Shown here: positions 7,190 to 14,085 of the stretch, piece by piece | Layout: every line of letters starts with the position of its first letter | How positions within the stretch are numbered: the stretch's first letter is position 1 | Source of the DNA: a virus | Strand: one strand, 5' to 3' | Length of the DNA: 42,010 bases | Virus record (IMG/VR): IMGVR_UViG_3300022745_000067 | Location: 1-42,010 of that record | Translations under genes and position numbers: made by a program | The notes under the pieces: model-generated | Told to the model about the DNA's origin: nothing | Seen by the model: only the letters and a program-made list of their open reading frames with translations | Databases searched by the model: none

Positions 7190-7383
7190 GAGTTGAACTC
7201 CTCCCGCTTGATGTCACTATACTTCAGCTCGCGCACCCTAACACATTTCAGGCCGCCATCCACCACCTCATAGGTCCGTTGGATAGGAATAAATCGGTTC
7301 TCTGTGGTGTGCGCTTCGTACGTAACCAGCCTCACAAATCGGGCCTGGTCGCATCGGTTCTGGGTCAATGTTGCAGTAAGCAT
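7186..7383 (-). CDS. Hypothetical protein
   Basis: A 65-residue protein beginning MLTATLTQNRCDQARFVRLV. I choose this ATG because AAGGAG lies at the right distance upstream and the longer version would run into the previous gene. The chain is beta-rich and basic-acidic mixed (YEVVDGGLKCVRVRELKYSD). No family recognised. It is coupled to the following gene by an ATGA overlap. Confidence 0.55.
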   Translation of the reverse strand: MLTATLTQNRCDQARFVRLVTYEAHTTENRFIPIQRTYEVVDGGLKCVRVRELKYSDIKREEFNS

Positions 7384-7393
7384 GGGTCTCTCC

Positions 7394-7780
7394 TTAGGTT
7401 TCTTGTGCACCGTTGCGAATGTGATCCAATAAGGCAGCCTTCGCTACCGCCACCCTAGCGCACTGTGACATATACGCGGCTCGGGCTGGACCCATGCCAA
7501 TCTGCCAGGTTGCCATGGGGGCGGAACCCGTCAGCTCCGCCAGCATTGCATCCCACAACTCCTTGATGGGTTTGGTGGCTTCCCGGTACTCGTCGGCTAG
7601 TTCGAGGGTGCGCTGAGTGTTGACGTCGGCTGAACCCGGGTAGAGCGTGTCAGAGCCGCAAAGGGGGCAGGTGTCGTCATCATACGCGGCCGCCATCAGT
7701 GACGTCGGCAATGGTGGTACACCCGCAGCAAACTCACGGAACCGGCCCTGGCAGTCCTCCTCGGGGTCATCTAAACTCAC
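7394..7780 (-). CDS. Hypothetical protein with CxxC knuckle
   Basis: A 128-residue protein starting with GTG in a GTGA overlap. A TCPLCGSD knuckle at about residues 37-44 could form half of a zinc site; further cysteines are C10 and C107. The rest is helical (TLELADEYREATKPIKELWDAML; RVAVAKAALLDHI). No known domain is evident. It joins the accessory block on its left to the recombination genes. Confidence 0.55.
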   Translation of the reverse strand: MSLDDPEEDCQGRFREFAAGVPPLPTSLMAAAYDDDTCPLCGSDTLYPGSADVNTQRTLELADEYREATKPIKELWDAMLAELTGSAPMATWQIGMGPARAAYMSQCARVAVAKAALLDHIRNGAQET

Positions 7781-8040
7781 AGCTTACCCGCCGGTCTGCC
7801 GCATCCGGGTTGCCAAGCAGGTTCTCCGTGTACTCGGTACCATCTGCTACTGTAAGCGTCGCCGAGCCAAAACGCCGCGCACAACGCGCCCGCCGTCGCT
7901 AGGTTGTGGCCGAGGATCGACGGCCACACCGTCCACTCGTCGATGATTTCCATGAGATTCTGCGGGTCCCACGCGCGAGACACGTGCATGCCTTTGTGGC
8001 CGTAACCGCGCTCGCAGTTCCGATCGTTGCACCGTCTCAC
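7777..8040 (-). CDS. Small cysteine/histidine-rich hypothetical protein
   Basis: An 87-residue protein. I place the start at a GTG (8040) that overlaps the upstream stop as GTGA; the longer open frame has no better signal. The N-terminus reads VRRCNDRNCERGYGHKGMH, a C-x4-C-x5-H-x3-H-like pattern that could bind zinc. A similar C/H-rich head occurs in the 65-residue protein at 14778-14975, and the five residues CNDRN recur just upstream of the gene at 10110-10575. The C-terminal part has a hydrophobic stretch (ILGHNLATAGALCAAFWLG) that may be a membrane segment. Function unknown. Confidence 0.55.
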   Translation of the reverse strand: MRRCNDRNCERGYGHKGMHVSRAWDPQNLMEIIDEWTVWPSILGHNLATAGALCAAFWLGDAYSSRWYRVHGEPAWQPGCGRPAGKL

Positions 8041-8609
8041 TTGCGCCACCTCCTGCGAATGAGTCGAGCGATCCACGGACCCGAGTAGTCATCGGCCAGG
8101 TTGTCGAGCCACGCCGCGATCCGCTCGGCGGTGTCCTTCTCGACACCAGCGATCAGCTTCTTCTCGTACTCGATGCCATTCCAAGCCTCGCCAAACACGG
8201 CCACGCGCGGGTCTTCGTTCATGCACGCAAGCGTGTAGCCAATGTCGTCTTGTTCCCGTTCGGCAGCCTCAGCTCGGGCGATTGCGGCGTCGCGTTCGTC
8301 TCGCAGAAATTGGTTGTGCTCAATCAAACGCTCTTCACTCGCCGCCAACTTGACGCGTAGCACCTCGATTTCGTCGAGTGCCGCGGGCAATGCGGTGCGG
8401 GCGTAGGCGATGAACGCGGCGTCACGTTGCGCTGCTTGCTCGTCTGTACATCCAGGCTCTGCGGCTGCGGATGATTCGCTATCATGGCCTGGTCCGGTTG
8501 CTCGCCATTCGCTGCCGTCGGTCTCGATCCAGACGGTAACAGGCCACGGCGCAGGCGTCGCCGCGTCACAGATCCGCCGAGCTTCGGCGATGTCAATTGG
8601 GTCAGTCAC
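8037..8609 (-). CDS. Ead/Ea22-like phage protein
   Basis: A 190-residue protein of a type widespread in phage accessory regions. The head, ARRICDAATPAPWPVTVW, and the motif DAAFIAYARTALPAALDEI followed by a coiled coil (EVLRVKLAASEERLIEHNQFL) match the Ead/Ea22-like pattern (ATPGPW ... DAxFIAAARxxLPxLLxEI). Family function is unknown. Codon choice (many TCG, GCG and CGC) and leader style differ from the replication genes, which suggests a more recent arrival. GTG/ATG overlaps tie it to both neighbours. Confidence 0.65.
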   Translation of the reverse strand: MTDPIDIAEARRICDAATPAPWPVTVWIETDGSEWRATGPGHDSESSAAAEPGCTDEQAAQRDAAFIAYARTALPAALDEIEVLRVKLAASEERLIEHNQFLRDERDAAIARAEAAEREQDDIGYTLACMNEDPRVAVFGEAWNGIEYEKKLIAGVEKDTAERIAAWLDNLADDYSGPWIARLIRRRWRK

Positions 8610-8851
8610 GGCTCACCTGCCAGCTTGCGCAGCTTGGTGAAACGCGGGACGTCAGTAGCTACCGGTTGCTGTCTCGGGGCATACGGCACGAGCCGCACGC
8701 GGATCATCGCATGCGCGGTTGTGGCCGGCACGTAGTGGCCGAGTCGTGGCACGACTGCCGTGGTCACAGCGCCACCTATCGTTTCCGCTGCACAAACCAT
8801 CGCCATCACTTGCGCCACACTCCGATACGGACGAGTCGAGCGATCACTCAT
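8606..8851 (-). CDS. Hypothetical protein
   Basis: An 81-residue protein, MSDRSTRPYRSVAQVMAMVC at the start and VPRFTKLRKLAGEP at the end. Its ATG is preceded by GAGATGAGCC, the same GAGCC-ATG leader style seen at the neighbouring genes, and its stop makes a GTGA junction with the next. No recognised domain; a mildly hydrophobic centre (ETIGGAVTTAVVPRLG) is not long enough to call a membrane helix. Confidence 0.5.
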   Translation of the reverse strand: MSDRSTRPYRSVAQVMAMVCAAETIGGAVTTAVVPRLGHYVPATTAHAMIRVRLVPYAPRQQPVATDVPRFTKLRKLAGEP

Positions 8852-9102
8852 GGCTCATCTCCATTCGATTGGCGATGTGGGCATTTCTCTTCGCAAACCT
8901 CGCAGCACTCGTCGAGTGTTTCGCGCAACTCGTCCCGCTTTTGCTCAGCCTTCTCGGCTCGCCCAAGCGCCTCGCGAAGCCCGGCCTCGAGTTCGGCAAT
9001 GCGTTCGGCCTGATCAAGAATCGTTGCGGCGTTGACCATGATTCCCTCCAACTTGGCGTCGTTAGCAATTTGGGTCTCAGTCTTGACGCGGCGCCTAGTC
9101 AT
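8848..9102 (-). CDS. Coiled-coil hypothetical protein with cysteine tail
   Basis: An 84-residue protein. The start at 9102 is favoured by the ribosome site GAGGAGGGG just upstream; a GTG at 9120 is the alternative. Residues about 25-65 form an obvious coiled coil (AERIAELEAGLREALGRAEK). The tail holds CCEVCEEKCPH, a cluster of four cysteines and a histidine that may bind metal. Unknown function; likely an oligomeric adaptor. Part of the accessory block. Confidence 0.55.
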   Translation of the reverse strand: MTRRRVKTETQIANDAKLEGIMVNAATILDQAERIAELEAGLREALGRAEKAEQKRDELRETLDECCEVCEEKCPHRQSNGDEP

Positions 9103-9361
9103 GGCTCCCCTCCTCGACACGTTGCGCGGCCTCTAGCAGCAACCACATGCGATCGTTCGACCAATAGTCAGGGTCGATGTACCCGTTAGTGGCGTGTTCA
9201 GCGTCGGCGGCCAAGTTGCCGATTTTCCACTCAGCGAATGAGTCGTATAGGTTCATCTCCGCGTCGCTAAGCGCGCGGAACGACTGACTTGCCCCCGAGC
9301 AAATCAGATCCGCCGCACATCGCAGAAGCTCGACCACCTGCTCTCGGTCATCATCAGTCAT
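9095..9361 (-). CDS. Hypothetical acidic protein
   Basis: An 88-residue acidic protein, MTDDDREQVVELLRCAADLI at the start, ending RVEEGSHD. Two adjacent ATGs exist; the second (9361) has the better distance to AGGAG. The chain is helical with aromatic residues (DPDYWSNDRMWLLLEAAQRVEE), a pattern common to small phage proteins of unknown role. Its start lies within the last codons of the small membrane peptide gene upstream, so translation is probably coupled. Confidence 0.5.
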   Translation of the reverse strand: MTDDDREQVVELLRCAADLICSGASQSFRALSDAEMNLYDSFAEWKIGNLAADAEHATNGYIDPDYWSNDRMWLLLEAAQRVEEGSHD

Positions 9362-9467
9362 CATGGCTCCTAAATCCCTGGAAAAGGCCAACTATCAAGG
9401 ACACCACCACAAACACGCACCCACCGGCTAGCCCGAACTTGGCCAACGCTGTGGCTAGTTCGCCCAT
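9354..9467 (-). CDS. Single-helix membrane peptide (37 aa)
   Basis: A 37-residue peptide, MGELATALAKFGLAGGCVFV at the start, then VVSLIVGLFQGFRSHDD. Residues about 12-30 form a hydrophobic helix long enough to cross a membrane, with a short polar tail. Its ATG overlaps the lipoprotein stop as TGATG, and its stop lies inside the start of the next gene. The exact junctions on both sides support a real gene. A partner of the neighbouring lipoprotein is plausible; this is inference. Confidence 0.5.
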   Translation of the reverse strand: MGELATALAKFGLAGGCVFVVVSLIVGLFQGFRSHDD

Positions 9468-9766
9468 CACAGGGTCCCCAATGGTGTACAGGTGGTGGCC
9501 TCATACTGGTAACCACTATCGTGGTCATAGCAAGCCCACGTCAAACACTCGCCCGCCCGCGGTGTGCACTCCGGCCGCGACATGTCGGCGTCACATGCCA
9601 GATTGCAGCAAGGGCTCTCGCCCGGGTCCATGGGCACGCCACAATGGTCCGGAGCAATGCATGCCGCATGGGGTGTTTGTGATGTGCAAACGGGTACGCA
9701 GGTAGGCGGGGACGGAGGGGGCTCCACACATCCAATAAGTAGGGCAAGTGATATATATTTCAGCAT
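9467..9766 (-). CDS. Cysteine-rich lipoprotein
   Basis: A 99-residue protein with a type II signal peptide: MLK, a short hydrophobic core, and the lipobox LIGC with lipid-accepting C13. Residue +2 is valine, so outer-membrane sorting is expected in a diderm. The mature part begins with a proline-rich segment (VEPPPSPP) and has eleven further cysteines (23, 27, 36, 42, 53, 54, 58, 67, 74, 79, 93), suggesting a disulfide-knotted extracytoplasmic domain. The start at 9766 overlaps the stop of the small membrane peptide upstream (ATGCTGA). It is not an Rz1 by position or size; the spanins are at 40594-41080. Surface exclusion of other phages is one possibility, not shown. Confidence 0.6.
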   Translation of the reverse strand: MLKYISLALLIGCVEPPPSPPTCVPVCTSQTPHAACIAPDHCGVPMDPGESPCCNLACDADMSRPECTPRAGECLTWACYDHDSGYQYEATTCTPLGTL

Positions 9767-9876
9767 GACAGGTGGTTGGTTTGTGTTAGACAGTAGGCCA
9801 GCAGGGCAACCCCGGCGATGCGGACGAGGATCATGAGGGTGCGGAGTTGCCAGGGGGTGGGGGTGGGGTTCTGCAT
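9760..9876 (-). CDS. Single-helix membrane peptide (38 aa)
   Basis: A 38-residue peptide, MQNPTPTPWQLRTLMILVRI then AGVALLAYCL and a polar end. Residues about 12-30 are hydrophobic with an arginine at each side, typical of a small inner-membrane helix. GGAG lies five bases before the ATG. The stop overlaps the lipoprotein start, so the two should be co-translated. No known family. Confidence 0.5.
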   Translation of the reverse strand: MQNPTPTPWQLRTLMILVRIAGVALLAYCLTQTNHLSC

Positions 9877-9966
9877 AGTTGCTCCGTTCAAGTTGATTTG
9901 TGTCCTTTGAGGGGCGTGTGCCCCGGAAGCTGGTGAGAAGTAGGTGCCCTATTGGGCTCCGGGACG

Positions 9967-10113
9967 TCATTCGTAGATACTGGGGCAACCACGCCGCGCA
10001 GCCCTAATCAGAGCCCACGCCAGCCATTGGTGCCATTTGTTGGCCCACGGCCTGCTATAGCACTCCAGAAACGCGGTTGCAATCTTGAACTTTACTGGGT
10101 CGGGACGGCTCAT
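9967..10113 (-). CDS. Small tryptophan-rich basic protein (48 aa)
   Basis: A 48-residue protein, MSRPDPVKFKIATAFLECYS at the start, then a W-rich helix (WANKWHQWLAWALIRAARRG). It is amphipathic and basic and may sit on a membrane or on nucleic acid. AGGA lies at the right distance, and the ATG overlaps (ATGA) the stop at 10110-10112 of the reading frame that encodes a CRFCGG zinc knuckle, which supports that frame being translated. About 90 bases without a gene follow (9877-9966); they hold only a short GGGGC/GCCCC hairpin at 9911-9924. Confidence 0.5.
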   Translation of the reverse strand: MSRPDPVKFKIATAFLECYSRPWANKWHQWLAWALIRAARRGCPSIYE

Positions 10114-10575
10114 GATGTCCTGTGGGTGGTAAGGGCACCAGCGCATTCGGCCTGGCAGTAGATGGGGCTAGATGGCACGATGCCCATGTATGCAGGCCCA
10201 CCACAAAAGCGACAAGTGTGGGGGGTATTCGGAGGGGGCCCCCTTGTCGGGGGCGGGAGGGGTGCTAACGGGCTTATACCAATAGATGCATGTCGTGAGC
10301 CCCCATACACTAACCTCCATAACTCCAATTGGTACACTGGTTGTACAGAAAACAACGGCCTCCATGCGTGATAGGAGGGGGTGTTGTGGGTCAGGTATTG
10401 AGACAATGGTGCGAGCCGTTGGGTCGAGCCCCATCGAAAAGAAGTCGCCATCGTTTACGCTGACATATAGGCCCCCAATAAGTTTTGATGGGGTAAATAT
10501 ACGCTGAGTAAACAGTTTATGCACTACTAAGGCCAATTCAGCTCTGAACTCAAGCAAGTTGGGAAAGTTCAGCAT
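10110..10575 (-). CDS. Zinc-finger protein, apparent +1 frameshift near the 3' end
   Basis: The main frame (10575 to 10168) encodes MLNFPNLLEFRAELALVVHK and a 135-residue product that ends unremarkably. A second frame, +1 relative to it, ends at 10110 and carries CRFCGGPAYMG ... YCQAECA, a convincing zinc knuckle, but has no start codon of its own. A run of six G on the plus strand (10220-10225; CCCCCC in the message) lies where the frames would join: reading TAC CCC, skipping one C, then CAC ACT TGT gives a continuous protein. The second frame also makes the ATGA junction with the next gene. Upstream, in the main frame but with no start codon, lies CNDRNPTCKCGKKF. Programmed slippage, gene decay or a base-calling error are all possible. 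Confidence 0.45.
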
Positions 10576-10701
10576 AGGGTCATTGAGTGTGAATTTTTTG
10601 CCACACTTGCATGTAGGATTTCTGTCGTTACATTGGGAGAGGGTGCCCCTGGGACCTAAGGGAGAGCGTAGGTGGTAGGGGGCCTAGGGTGGGTTAGGTG
10701 G

Positions 10702-10878
10702 CTAGATAGGAGGTGCCGGTACACAGCTGTGCCACAGCCATACCACGTAGGCTGCTAACTCAGCGGCCAGCACCGCACGATCGCGCTCGTCATCTAGGGC
10801 CAAGCTCTCGTGCTGGGAAAGGAAGGCCCTAAGCAGCCGTTCCAGGTCTTGCAGGGCGGGTTGATGCCTCTTAGCCAC
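10702..10878 (-). CDS. Small helical hypothetical protein (58 aa)
   Basis: A 58-residue protein starting with GTG: MAKRHQPALQDLERLLRAFL, then SLALDDERDRAVLAAELAAY and a W-rich end. It is largely amphipathic helix. The GTG lies eight bases inside the preceding gene's stop region (GTGGCTAA), and GGAG is placed upstream. No family recognised. Between it and the next gene (10576-10701) the message strand is C-rich with no clear gene. Confidence 0.5.
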   Translation of the reverse strand: MAKRHQPALQDLERLLRAFLSQHESLALDDERDRAVLAAELAAYVVWLWHSCVPAPPI

Positions 10879-10963
10879 GGGGGCGCTCCGTCACGCAATG
10901 GACGATGTAGGCCACGGTTGCGAATAGTAACGCAGCAAGGATGGGGTGGATGTCTACAGTCAT
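10871..10963 (-). CDS. Single-helix membrane peptide (30 aa)
   Basis: A 30-residue peptide, MTVDIHPILAALLFATVAYI then VHCVTERPRG. Residues 7-23 form one hydrophobic helix with a basic C-terminus. Its ATG follows the stop of the DUF932-like gene with no spacer (TAGATG), and its own stop overlaps the next start, so coupling is likely. Third single-helix peptide in this cluster. Confidence 0.45.
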   Translation of the reverse strand: MTVDIHPILAALLFATVAYIVHCVTERPRG

Positions 10964-12220
10964 CTATGCCTCCAGCGGGTTGAGAACATTGACGGTCTGG
11001 TACAGAAGAGCGCTCGCCATCTCCTCCGCGTCATCGTCTGCCCACACGGACCTAGACGTGACAGGAGCCATGTGCGCAGCCCGGGTCATGGCGTTGTGCA
11101 CATGCACCTTGCTGTCACCTGGTTCCTCGGCCAGGGCCTCAAGACAGCGGGCAAGCGTGCCGTCTGTACCTTGTCCTGGAATGCGGAACTTGCCGGATTG
11201 GACGATTCGGGCCAATGCGTCGGCGCCCGACAACGTGGCGCGCGAGTACCGCTCGGTATAGTAGGTGTTCCAACCTGACTCCCATGTGCTGGCAAAGGAA
11301 GCCATGAGGGGCTCCACCTCGTCAATGGCGCGCTGCACTAGGTCGCGGAGATTGGACTGGCGATGCGTCCCCCTAAATAGGCTCTTCGAACTGTGTAGCA
11401 ACGTCAGATTGATGCAACGCGCCCGCTCCGCTAGCAAGCTAAGCTTATACCCACCCGTTCCATTGTCAGCCGTTGCGCATCGCAGCACGATTCGGTGCGT
11501 CTCGCCCACACCGCCCGCCGTGGTGCCGTCGCTCAACATGTAGGGATTCTGTAGGATGACGTCAATGCGGGCGCGCGCACCGGTGTAGCGGATGCGTGCC
11601 CTGCTATGGGTCGGTACCACCCTGGTAAGGTCGTCGGCGACCGCGTCAAGGTCATAGTTCACATAGGCTGGAGACACGACCGCGTATAACTCACGGTCCG
11701 CCTTTAGCCCATCACGGGAGGTCGGTAGCTTGCGCGTACGCAATTTAACGTCATGTGGGGTCACCTGTGTCCACCATGCCTGCAGGTCAGACGGGGCGGC
11801 AGCCCCACCGGGGTATTTCGCCAATAGCTGCTTCATGGCCGTTTCCGTTGGGGAAACAACGGTTCCGCGTGCCCCAATCCAGAAGCCACCCCAGGGGCAG
11901 GGGGTCATCTCGCTATCAGCCAGCTTAAGCTCGATGTCAGTCCGGTCCTCGGCCTCCACGGTGTCAGCTAGGCTCTCAAGAGCGCTATGTGCGTCGGGTA
12001 GTGCATTGAAGGCCGTGCGGGCGCGGCGGATTGCGTGCGACTGGATAGCCGTACCTGGCGGAAAGTACGTTTCCCCGGTGTGCAGGCCTAGCTGGGTAAG
12101 CGCGCGATAGTCGGATTCGGCCCGAAGGCGCAAGTCATCCGTGCGCTTGGTTGGCGCTTCCTGCGCAGAAGTGAAGGGGGTGGCGGTTTCGTAGCTGATC
12201 TCGTCATTAAAATTGGTCAT
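10964..12220 (-). CDS. DUF932-like phage/plasmid protein
   Basis: A 418-residue protein resembling the DUF932 family found on phages and plasmids. Typical features are the ELYAVVSPAYVNYDLDAVAD block at about residues 178-200 (family: A-V-S-x-x-Y-x-x-x-D/N), and a later GVGETHRIVLRCATADNGTGGYKLSLL stretch, described in parts. Its biochemical role is unknown. The start at 12220 has AAGGA nine bases upstream; an earlier ATG at 12250 has none. It is preceded by two tandem 18-bp dyads that overlap a candidate promoter, so it seems separately controlled. Confidence 0.6.
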   Translation of the reverse strand: MTNFNDEISYETATPFTSAQEAPTKRTDDLRLRAESDYRALTQLGLHTGETYFPPGTAIQSHAIRRARTAFNALPDAHSALESLADTVEAEDRTDIELKLADSEMTPCPWGGFWIGARGTVVSPTETAMKQLLAKYPGGAAAPSDLQAWWTQVTPHDVKLRTRKLPTSRDGLKADRELYAVVSPAYVNYDLDAVADDLTRVVPTHSRARIRYTGARARIDVILQNPYMLSDGTTAGGVGETHRIVLRCATADNGTGGYKLSLLAERARCINLTLLHSSKSLFRGTHRQSNLRDLVQRAIDEVEPLMASFASTWESGWNTYYTERYSRATLSGADALARIVQSGKFRIPGQGTDGTLARCLEALAEEPGDSKVHVHNAMTRAAHMAPVTSRSVWADDDAEEMASALLYQTVNVLNPLEA

Positions 12221-12269
12221 ATAGACGTCCTTGTACGCAAAATCGGGCATTGGTGGGTTTTTGGGAACA

Positions 12270-12300
12270 ATTATCGATCTAGCGATAAACTTATCGGAAT
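12270..12300 (-). promoter_or_regulatory. Candidate promoter for the DUF932-like gene
   Basis: On the minus strand GATAAT (12275-12270) resembles a -10 box, with a weak -35 region about 17-18 bases upstream (TCCGAT/TTCCGA around 12293-12299). It lies 50 bases before the DUF932-like start. The poor -35 may mean activation or a different sigma factor. Both flanking dyads cover these boxes. Confidence 0.35.
12271..12288. promoter_or_regulatory. Operator-like perfect dyad 1
   Basis: TTATCGATCTAGCGATAA: 6-bp arms TTATCG/CGATAA around ATCTAG. It overlaps the candidate -10 box of the DUF932-like gene. A repressor dimer site is the natural reading; the protein is not identified in this window. Confidence 0.55.
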
Positions 12301-12308
12301 AGCGATGT
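12291..12308. promoter_or_regulatory. Operator-like dyad 2 (tandem copy)
   Basis: TTATCGGAATAGCGATGT: the left half TTATCG and the inner right half CGAT match dyad 1. The start-to-start distance is 20 bp, about two helical turns, which would place two dimers on the same face of DNA. It covers the expected -35 region. Confidence 0.5.
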
Positions 12309-12310
12309 TG

Positions 12311-13135
12311 CTACACAACACGAAGGGCAGTGGACCGCTTGTGTTTGGCGTTGCTACGTGCGCCATGCTCATCTAGGTACACAGAGGCTCGCGTTGCCCT
12401 GTCTTGTGCCCCATTGCAGATGCCGCATTGCTCACACGTAAGGCGCTTAGTTAGACGAGTAGCGGGACACTCAACCATGGCTGCAGCCACGTTCAGTCGT
12501 TGGCCGGGGCGTCGTGCATAGAAGGCGCGCCATCCACTCAGGATTGCAGCTGACAAGTCGGCGCCGCTATCACAGCTAGCCATGAGGTTACGCCGACACC
12601 AATCCATGTGGAGCCATTGGCCCGCTTCCACCGTATTGGTGGCCGCCAGGGACACCGCAACACCTGCGGACATCACAGCCCATTGGTGAGTGTAACCGGT
12701 ATGGATGCGCGGCTTCACGTCATCTATCAGGTTGCGCCACACATCGTATGGGACCGCGGCAGGGTCGCCGTAGCTCCCCAGCCGTAGGCCATGGGCTTGG
12801 GCCGCCTTCGACAGCCGAGCTAGGTGGCTGTGGTAGTTCACGTCGGGCCGGCCAGAACGGTCCCATGCAGCCCACACCGAACGTGGCGCTTGGAAAATGG
12901 TTACATAACAATCACCACCTAGCGAGTGGCGGCGGGGGCATTGGCCACACACTGAGCCGTCTAGGCCCTGCTTAGACGCGTCGGTTGGGGCCGTGTCAGC
13001 GCGCATAATCCACGTTTGGACCATGGGGCCGGTTTTGGTGTTGGTGCTCGATACGGTGGCCAGCACCACAATGGGCGCGTGGTCGAGCACGGAAGGGCCG
13101 TGATAGATGACGATGGGGGTGTGTTGTTTGCTCAT
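12311..13135 (-). CDS. Cysteine-rich conserved phage protein, unknown function
   Basis: A 274-residue protein of a type I associate with phages but cannot assign a function to. Notable blocks are QTWIMRADTAPTDASKQG (about 41-58), SVCGQCPRR then GGDCYVT (a three-cysteine set, about 61-78), LRLGSYGDPAAVPYDVW (about 116-132), TGYTHQWA (about 146-153) and CEQCGICNG (about 234-242). The cysteines suggest one or two metal sites. It is located upstream of the DUF932-like gene, separated by the tandem dyads. The ribosome site is weak. Confidence 0.6.
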   Translation of the reverse strand: MSKQHTPIVIYHGPSVLDHAPIVVLATVSSTNTKTGPMVQTWIMRADTAPTDASKQGLDGSVCGQCPRRHSLGGDCYVTIFQAPRSVWAAWDRSGRPDVNYHSHLARLSKAAQAHGLRLGSYGDPAAVPYDVWRNLIDDVKPRIHTGYTHQWAVMSAGVAVSLAATNTVEAGQWLHMDWCRRNLMASCDSGADLSAAILSGWRAFYARRPGQRLNVAAAMVECPATRLTKRLTCEQCGICNGAQDRATRASVYLDEHGARSNAKHKRSTALRVV

Positions 13136-13150
13136 TGTGACCGTCCGGGG

Positions 13151-13288
13151 CTAGTATTGGCGATGGCGAATGTGTGCAGCCTTGACACCATAAATGGATG
13201 GTGCTGGGTCGAGTGACTCAACAGAAAATGTTTCAACCCGATGGCAACCATGGCAACGGGGCGCGCGCGGGATGTAGGTCTCACTCAC
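13151..13288 (-). CDS. Small CxxC zinc-type protein (45 aa)
   Basis: A 45-residue protein starting with GTG at 13288 in a GTGA overlap with the stop of the upstream gene. It reads MSETYIPRAPRCHGCHRVET, then FSVESLDPAPSIYGVKAAHI and a basic end. CHGCH at residues 12-16 can bind zinc with the histidines near the C-terminus. The overlap and protein-like composition support it over the two other short open frames in the same stretch. Confidence 0.55.
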   Translation of the reverse strand: MSETYIPRAPRCHGCHRVETFSVESLDPAPSIYGVKAAHIRHRQY

Positions 13289-14076
13289 GACTCAACCTCG
13301 ACCATCAACCGTTCGATAATCTCGACAACGTTAGACGATGTCCACGTATGCCATCCTTCGGACGATTCGCCGAGATCAGCCGCAACCTCCCACAATTGAT
13401 CGTCCGTAAGACTCTCCAATCGTGACTCTAGATCCTCACTCAAATCAAACTGATAGATCGTGTGACGTAGGTCTCGCAGGATCTGAGGCAGGTTCTCCAT
13501 AAACGCTTCGTGTTCCAGGTTACAGAAATGATCCTCGTCTAATACAGGGTAGGACTCCAGATCCCGTGCGATTTCTGCCGCAATCGCGGCACATTGTGAA
13601 CCCGGCCGAGTAGCGATCTCCTCGACCCAACCAACGGCAAAATGGCCGTAGTTCAGGACACAATGATCGAGCCCCTCAGGATCGACAGCCTCAAGCCTGG
13701 CAAGCGTAACCTCCCAATTCGACTCGGCGAGCAGCCCCGAATCGCGATGGTGACCAACGGGCCCAGTCTCCCACGCGGAGATATCCTCCGCGATAGAGAC
13801 ATCGCCACGAAACGATCCGTGTTTGAGCGCACCTCGATCTAGGTCTTGCTCGCTGCAGAACGTCTCCCACCAATCCTGGCAAATCTCGCTCGCCAGGGCC
13901 TCATCTGGCATACCATCGGCGAACACCTTCGTGTTACCTTGGCCTGTACTCACAAGGACGTCGGCTTCTGGGTACTGCAGGCGAAGTTGACTGCGCACAT
14001 ATGTTTCGAACAATTCATCAGCATCCGGAAAGTTGTCGCCTTCGTAGGTGGATAGGTACACGTTCAATTTGTGCAT
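13285..14076 (-). CDS. Conserved acidic phage protein, unknown function
   Basis: A 263-residue, strongly acidic protein. The central block LNYGHFAVGWVEEIATRPGS, then AAIAAEIARDLESYPVLDEDHF, is the hallmark of a protein widely seen in phages (GWVExIxVxxGS ... LxxYPVLDExDFS) whose function is unknown. AAGGAG lies seven bases before the ATG, in the leader AAGGAGCCACC. Codon choice differs from the replication genes, so it may be an acquired module. Its stop forms the GTGA junction with the CHGCH protein. Confidence 0.65.
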   Translation of the reverse strand: MHKLNVYLSTYEGDNFPDADELFETYVRSQLRLQYPEADVLVSTGQGNTKVFADGMPDEALASEICQDWWETFCSEQDLDRGALKHGSFRGDVSIAEDISAWETGPVGHHRDSGLLAESNWEVTLARLEAVDPEGLDHCVLNYGHFAVGWVEEIATRPGSQCAAIAAEIARDLESYPVLDEDHFCNLEHEAFMENLPQILRDLRHTIYQFDLSEDLESRLESLTDDQLWEVAADLGESSEGWHTWTSSNVVEIIERLMVEVES

Positions 14077-14085
14077 GGTGGCTCC

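Noticed and set aside
9911-9924. GGGGC-gtgt-GCCCC hairpin as a terminator
   Set aside because: No U-tract on either strand and downstream genes continue in the same direction.
9767-9988. N-terminal extension of the lipoprotein frame
   Set aside because: It would place the lipobox in the middle of the chain, and the stretch contains a separate short gene at 9760-9876 with a good ribosome site.
10588-10603. ATTTTTTGCCACAC shared with 17265-17278
   Set aside because: A 14-base match is expected by chance in 42 kb, and one copy is inside coding sequence.
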